Assembly (NCBI GenBank): GCA_949746285.1
Contig: CATJZH010000142.1
Location: forward strand, 1 to 33,522
DNA length: 33,522 bases
Direction of reading: 5' to 3'
From: an uncultured Clostridia bacterium
GTDB lineage: Bacteria; Bacillota; Clostridia; TANB77; CAG-508
The notes beneath the pieces were generated by a model. It did no database searches. It was not told the origin of the DNA and worked only from the letters and a program-made list of their open reading frames with translations. This document shows, piece after piece, positions 31,814 through 33,522 of the stretch (positions within the stretch are counted from its first letter, which is position 1; every line of letters begins with the position of its first letter). A program made the translations under genes and the position numbers.

Positions 31814-32407
31814 ATGAAAAAAAGAATTATAATTATAGGAATTATATTAATAATTTTAATGTTAATAATAATACCATTTACAGTAACAGCCAGTAAAGAT
31901 TTAATAAAATACGATGAAAATGGAAAACCATACATATATGGGGGAGAAGAAGTACCAGAGGAATTAAAAGGAAAAGAAGGCTCAATAGTTGTACCAAGAA
32001 ATGTAGAAGAAACTTCAATTAATTTACAAAATGATGATATGGATGAAGCTGCAGCAATAAGAGCTCAAAGTGAAGATATAGATTATGAAGAACTTCATTC
32101 ACGTGTATCCAAAATAGAAGAAAGAAATAGGAAATTTGATGAAATTTTATTTAAATATTATGGAGAAGAAATAGAGAAGATTAAGAGCGATATGAGAGAA
32201 GAGGGAATAAATGCAGAATATGGAGATGCTAGTGATATGGTTTTTCCTCCAAGTGGTGTAAAATTATTGAAGCATGCAGTGAATATATATAATACTACTT
32301 CAATTCAAGAAGAAAAAGATATAATAAAAGAATTTTGTCAAGTAACAGTAAGTGGAAATGATATAGGAGATATAGAGTTAGAAAATATAATCAACAATAT
32401 GGAATAG
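31814..32407 (+). CDS. Exported protein of unknown family, tandem copy 1
   Basis: A 197-residue protein with a basic and very hydrophobic N-terminus (4-25) ending TVTASK, either a signal peptide or an anchor. The conserved first block is GKPYIYGGEEVPEELKGKEG (about 37-56), then SIVVP. An acidic helical middle follows (SRVSKIEERNRKFDEILFKY). A C-terminal block, NIYNTTSIQEEKDIIKEFCQ, holds its only cysteine. No family is recognised. It begins 17 bases after the amidase remnant with an AAAGGAG site, and a paralogue follows 44 bases later. Confidence 0.75.
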   Translation: MKKRIIIIGIILIILMLIIIPFTVTASKDLIKYDENGKPYIYGGEEVPEELKGKEGSIVVPRNVEETSINLQNDDMDEAAAIRAQSEDIDYEELHSRVSKIEERNRKFDEILFKYYGEEIEKIKSDMREEGINAEYGDASDMVFPPSGVKLLKHAVNIYNTTSIQEEKDIIKEFCQVTVSGNDIGDIELENIINNME

Positions 32408-32451
32408 AATTGTATAGAAAGTAATAATTTGTTTAAACGAAAGGAATAATA

Positions 32452-33033
32452 ATGAGAAAAAGAATTATAATAATAGGAATTATAATAATAGTGTTAATGT
32501 TAATACCATTTACAGTTAAAGCAAGTAAAAATTTAATAAAACACGATGATAATGGAAAACCATACATATATGGAGGAGAAGAGGTACCAGAGGAATTAAA
32601 AGGAAAAGAAGGATCAATTGTAGTGCCATTACACCCAGATAATAACGAAATTGAAGTACAAGAAGAGGAAGAGCTAGCAAGTGGAAACATGGAAGAAGCA
32701 TTTGCAGAGCTGGATGCACGTATTGCTAAAATAGAAGAAACAGATAGAAAATTTGATGAAATATTATTTAAATATTATGGTAGAGACGAAATAGAAAAAA
32801 TAAAAGAGAGAATGAGAAATGAAGGAATACATGGAGATTATGGAGATGTTAACTCTATAACTTTTTCTCCAAGCTGTAAAGAATTATTATGGAATGCAGT
32901 TAATATATATAATACTACTTCAATTCAGGAAGAAAAAAATGTAATAAAAGAATTTTGTCAAGATATGGTAAATTGCAATAGAAGAGAAATTGATGATCAA
33001 AAATTAATACAGGCAGTTGACAATATGGAATAA
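32452..33033 (+). CDS. Exported protein of unknown family, tandem copy 2
   Basis: This 193-residue protein aligns with the preceding one over its whole length: the same N-terminal membrane/signal segment ending TVKASK, an identical GKPYIYGGEEVPEELKGKEG block, an acidic spacer that differs (LHPDNNEIEVQEEEELASG), FDEILFKYYG, and NIYNTTSIQEEKNVIKEFCQ. Blocks of the two genes are nearly identical in DNA as well, so the duplication is recent, while the acidic spacer and the last 20 residues have diverged. An AAAGGAA site precedes the ATG, and a terminator follows. Confidence 0.75.
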   Translation: MRKRIIIIGIIIIVLMLIPFTVKASKNLIKHDDNGKPYIYGGEEVPEELKGKEGSIVVPLHPDNNEIEVQEEEELASGNMEEAFAELDARIAKIEETDRKFDEILFKYYGRDEIEKIKERMRNEGIHGDYGDVNSITFSPSCKELLWNAVNIYNTTSIQEEKNVIKEFCQDMVNCNRREIDDQKLIQAVDNME

Positions 33034-33053
33034 TCTATAAATTAATTGAAATG

Positions 33054-33098
33054 CACCATAGTTATATTAAATATAATTATGGTGTTATTTTTTTATTA
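33054..33098 (+). terminator. Terminator after the tandem exported proteins
   Basis: CACCATAGTTATAT and ATATAATTATGGTG form a 14-bp stem with one G-U pair and a short loop, followed by a T-rich run. Confidence 0.85.
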
Positions 33099-33192
33099 CA
33101 ATTGTATTAAAAGCATTGTAAATGGAAATGATTAGATATAGAATTATTATGAGATAATACTATCAATTGATATAAAAATGGAGGTAGTTGTT

Positions 33193-33522
33193 TTGGTAGG
33201 AAAAAAACGTAAAAATGATGATGATCTTATAGTAGATTTAGAAGATTTTGAGAATTTTGATGCACTAGAAGATGATGATGAATTTGAAGAAATTGAAGTT
33301 AGTAAAAAAGTTCCATCTAAAAAAGTAAAAGATGAAATAGAAGATGATGAAGAATATGAACAAGTGTCAGACGACGAATTCGAAGAAATTGGAGACGACG
33401 AAGAATACGAAATAGTAGAAGATGACGCAGAAGAATATGAAGAAGTAGAAGACGATGAATTCGAAGAAATTGGAGACGACGAAGAATACGAAATAGTAGA
33501 AGATGACGCAGAAGAATATGAA
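33193..33522 (+). CDS. Highly acidic repeat protein (partial, runs off the end)
   Basis: The first 110 codons of an open frame. The start is the TTG at 33193 with GGAGG at 33180-33184; an in-frame ATG at 33178 overlaps that site. The N-terminus is basic (MVGKKRKN), then almost entirely Asp/Glu with Tyr/Phe/Ile/Val: DLEDFENFDALEDDDEFEEI. An 81-bp (27-residue) unit beginning DDEFEEIGDDEEYEIVEDDA starts at 33370 and again at 33451. The repeat uses GAC, TAC and TTC far more than neighbouring genes, which use GAT, TAT and TTT. The family is not recognised and the C-terminus is outside the window. Confidence 0.7.
   Translation, partial: MVGKKRKNDDDLIVDLEDFENFDALEDDDEFEEIEVSKKVPSKKVKDEIEDDEEYEQVSDDEFEEIGDDEEYEIVEDDAEEYEEVEDDEFEEIGDDEEYEIVEDDAEEYE
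33370..33522 (+). repeat. 81-bp in-frame tandem repeat
   Basis: The unit at 33370-33450 recurs from 33451 to the window edge at 33522 with almost no base changes (GACGAC against GACGAT at the start). The near-identity points to recent unit duplication; further copies may lie beyond the edge. Confidence 0.85.

Overview
The window looks like chromosome of a very AT-rich, spore-forming, Gram-positive anaerobe of the class Clostridia (Bacillota). Codons are strongly A/T-ended, Shine-Dalgarno sites are strong, and TTG/GTG starts are frequent. The division cluster has the Bacillota layout (divIB, two DUF881 genes, sbp, ftsA, ftsZ) followed by spoIIGA-sigE. The species cannot be named from this. No rRNA, tRNA, CRISPR array, transposase or phage structural gene was seen.

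Layout. (1) 0.2-4.4 kb: plsX and acpP (lipid synthesis), rnc, an Elp3-like radical SAM gene and a YitT-family membrane protein; smc/ftsY, often found near rnc, are absent. (2) 4.4-5.0 kb: two small tandem paralogous XRE regulators on the minus strand. (3) 5.1-13.0 kb: a compact six-gene run (ogg, transglutaminase-like protein, addB, alr, laccase-domain protein, type-4 uracil-DNA glycosylase) mixing DNA repair and envelope functions and closed by a terminator. (4) 13.0-17.4 kb: a minus-strand protein with an HExxH motif, then a secreted papain-like protease ending in a dockerin, then a small cohesin-like protein with an MPYTG/membrane/basic C-terminus. These suggest a minimal surface-docking system for a protease. 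(5) 17.5-19.4 kb: a topoisomerase III without C-terminal zinc fingers. (6) 19.5-28.0 kb: murA, divIB, two DUF881 genes, sbp, ftsA, ftsZ, spoIIGA, sigE. (7) 28.1-33.5 kb: an accessory region. It holds a frameshifted small secreted protein, a DUF4179 anti-sigma-like gene, a frameshifted ECF sigma gene, a ricin-lectin/amidase gene broken by a stop codon and lacking its expected catalytic residues, two tandem paralogous exported proteins, and the start of a very acidic repeat protein that runs off the end.

The most interesting signals are two. First, the adjacent dockerin-protease and cohesin-anchor genes. Second, three near-identical sites matching the WalR consensus (TGTWAH-N5-TGTWAH), which lie 18-20 bp upstream of the putative -35 boxes of the HExxH gene, the cohesin gene and ftsA. 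Together they suggest that surface proteolysis and division are coupled to a WalRK-type cell-wall sensor. Other notable points are a hairpin that would hide the murA ribosome-binding site, a perfect Spo0A-box match upstream of ftsAZ, a 27-bp perfect inverted repeat built of TTTATCTTT units that recur upstream of the sigma gene, and three broken genes within 3.5 kb.
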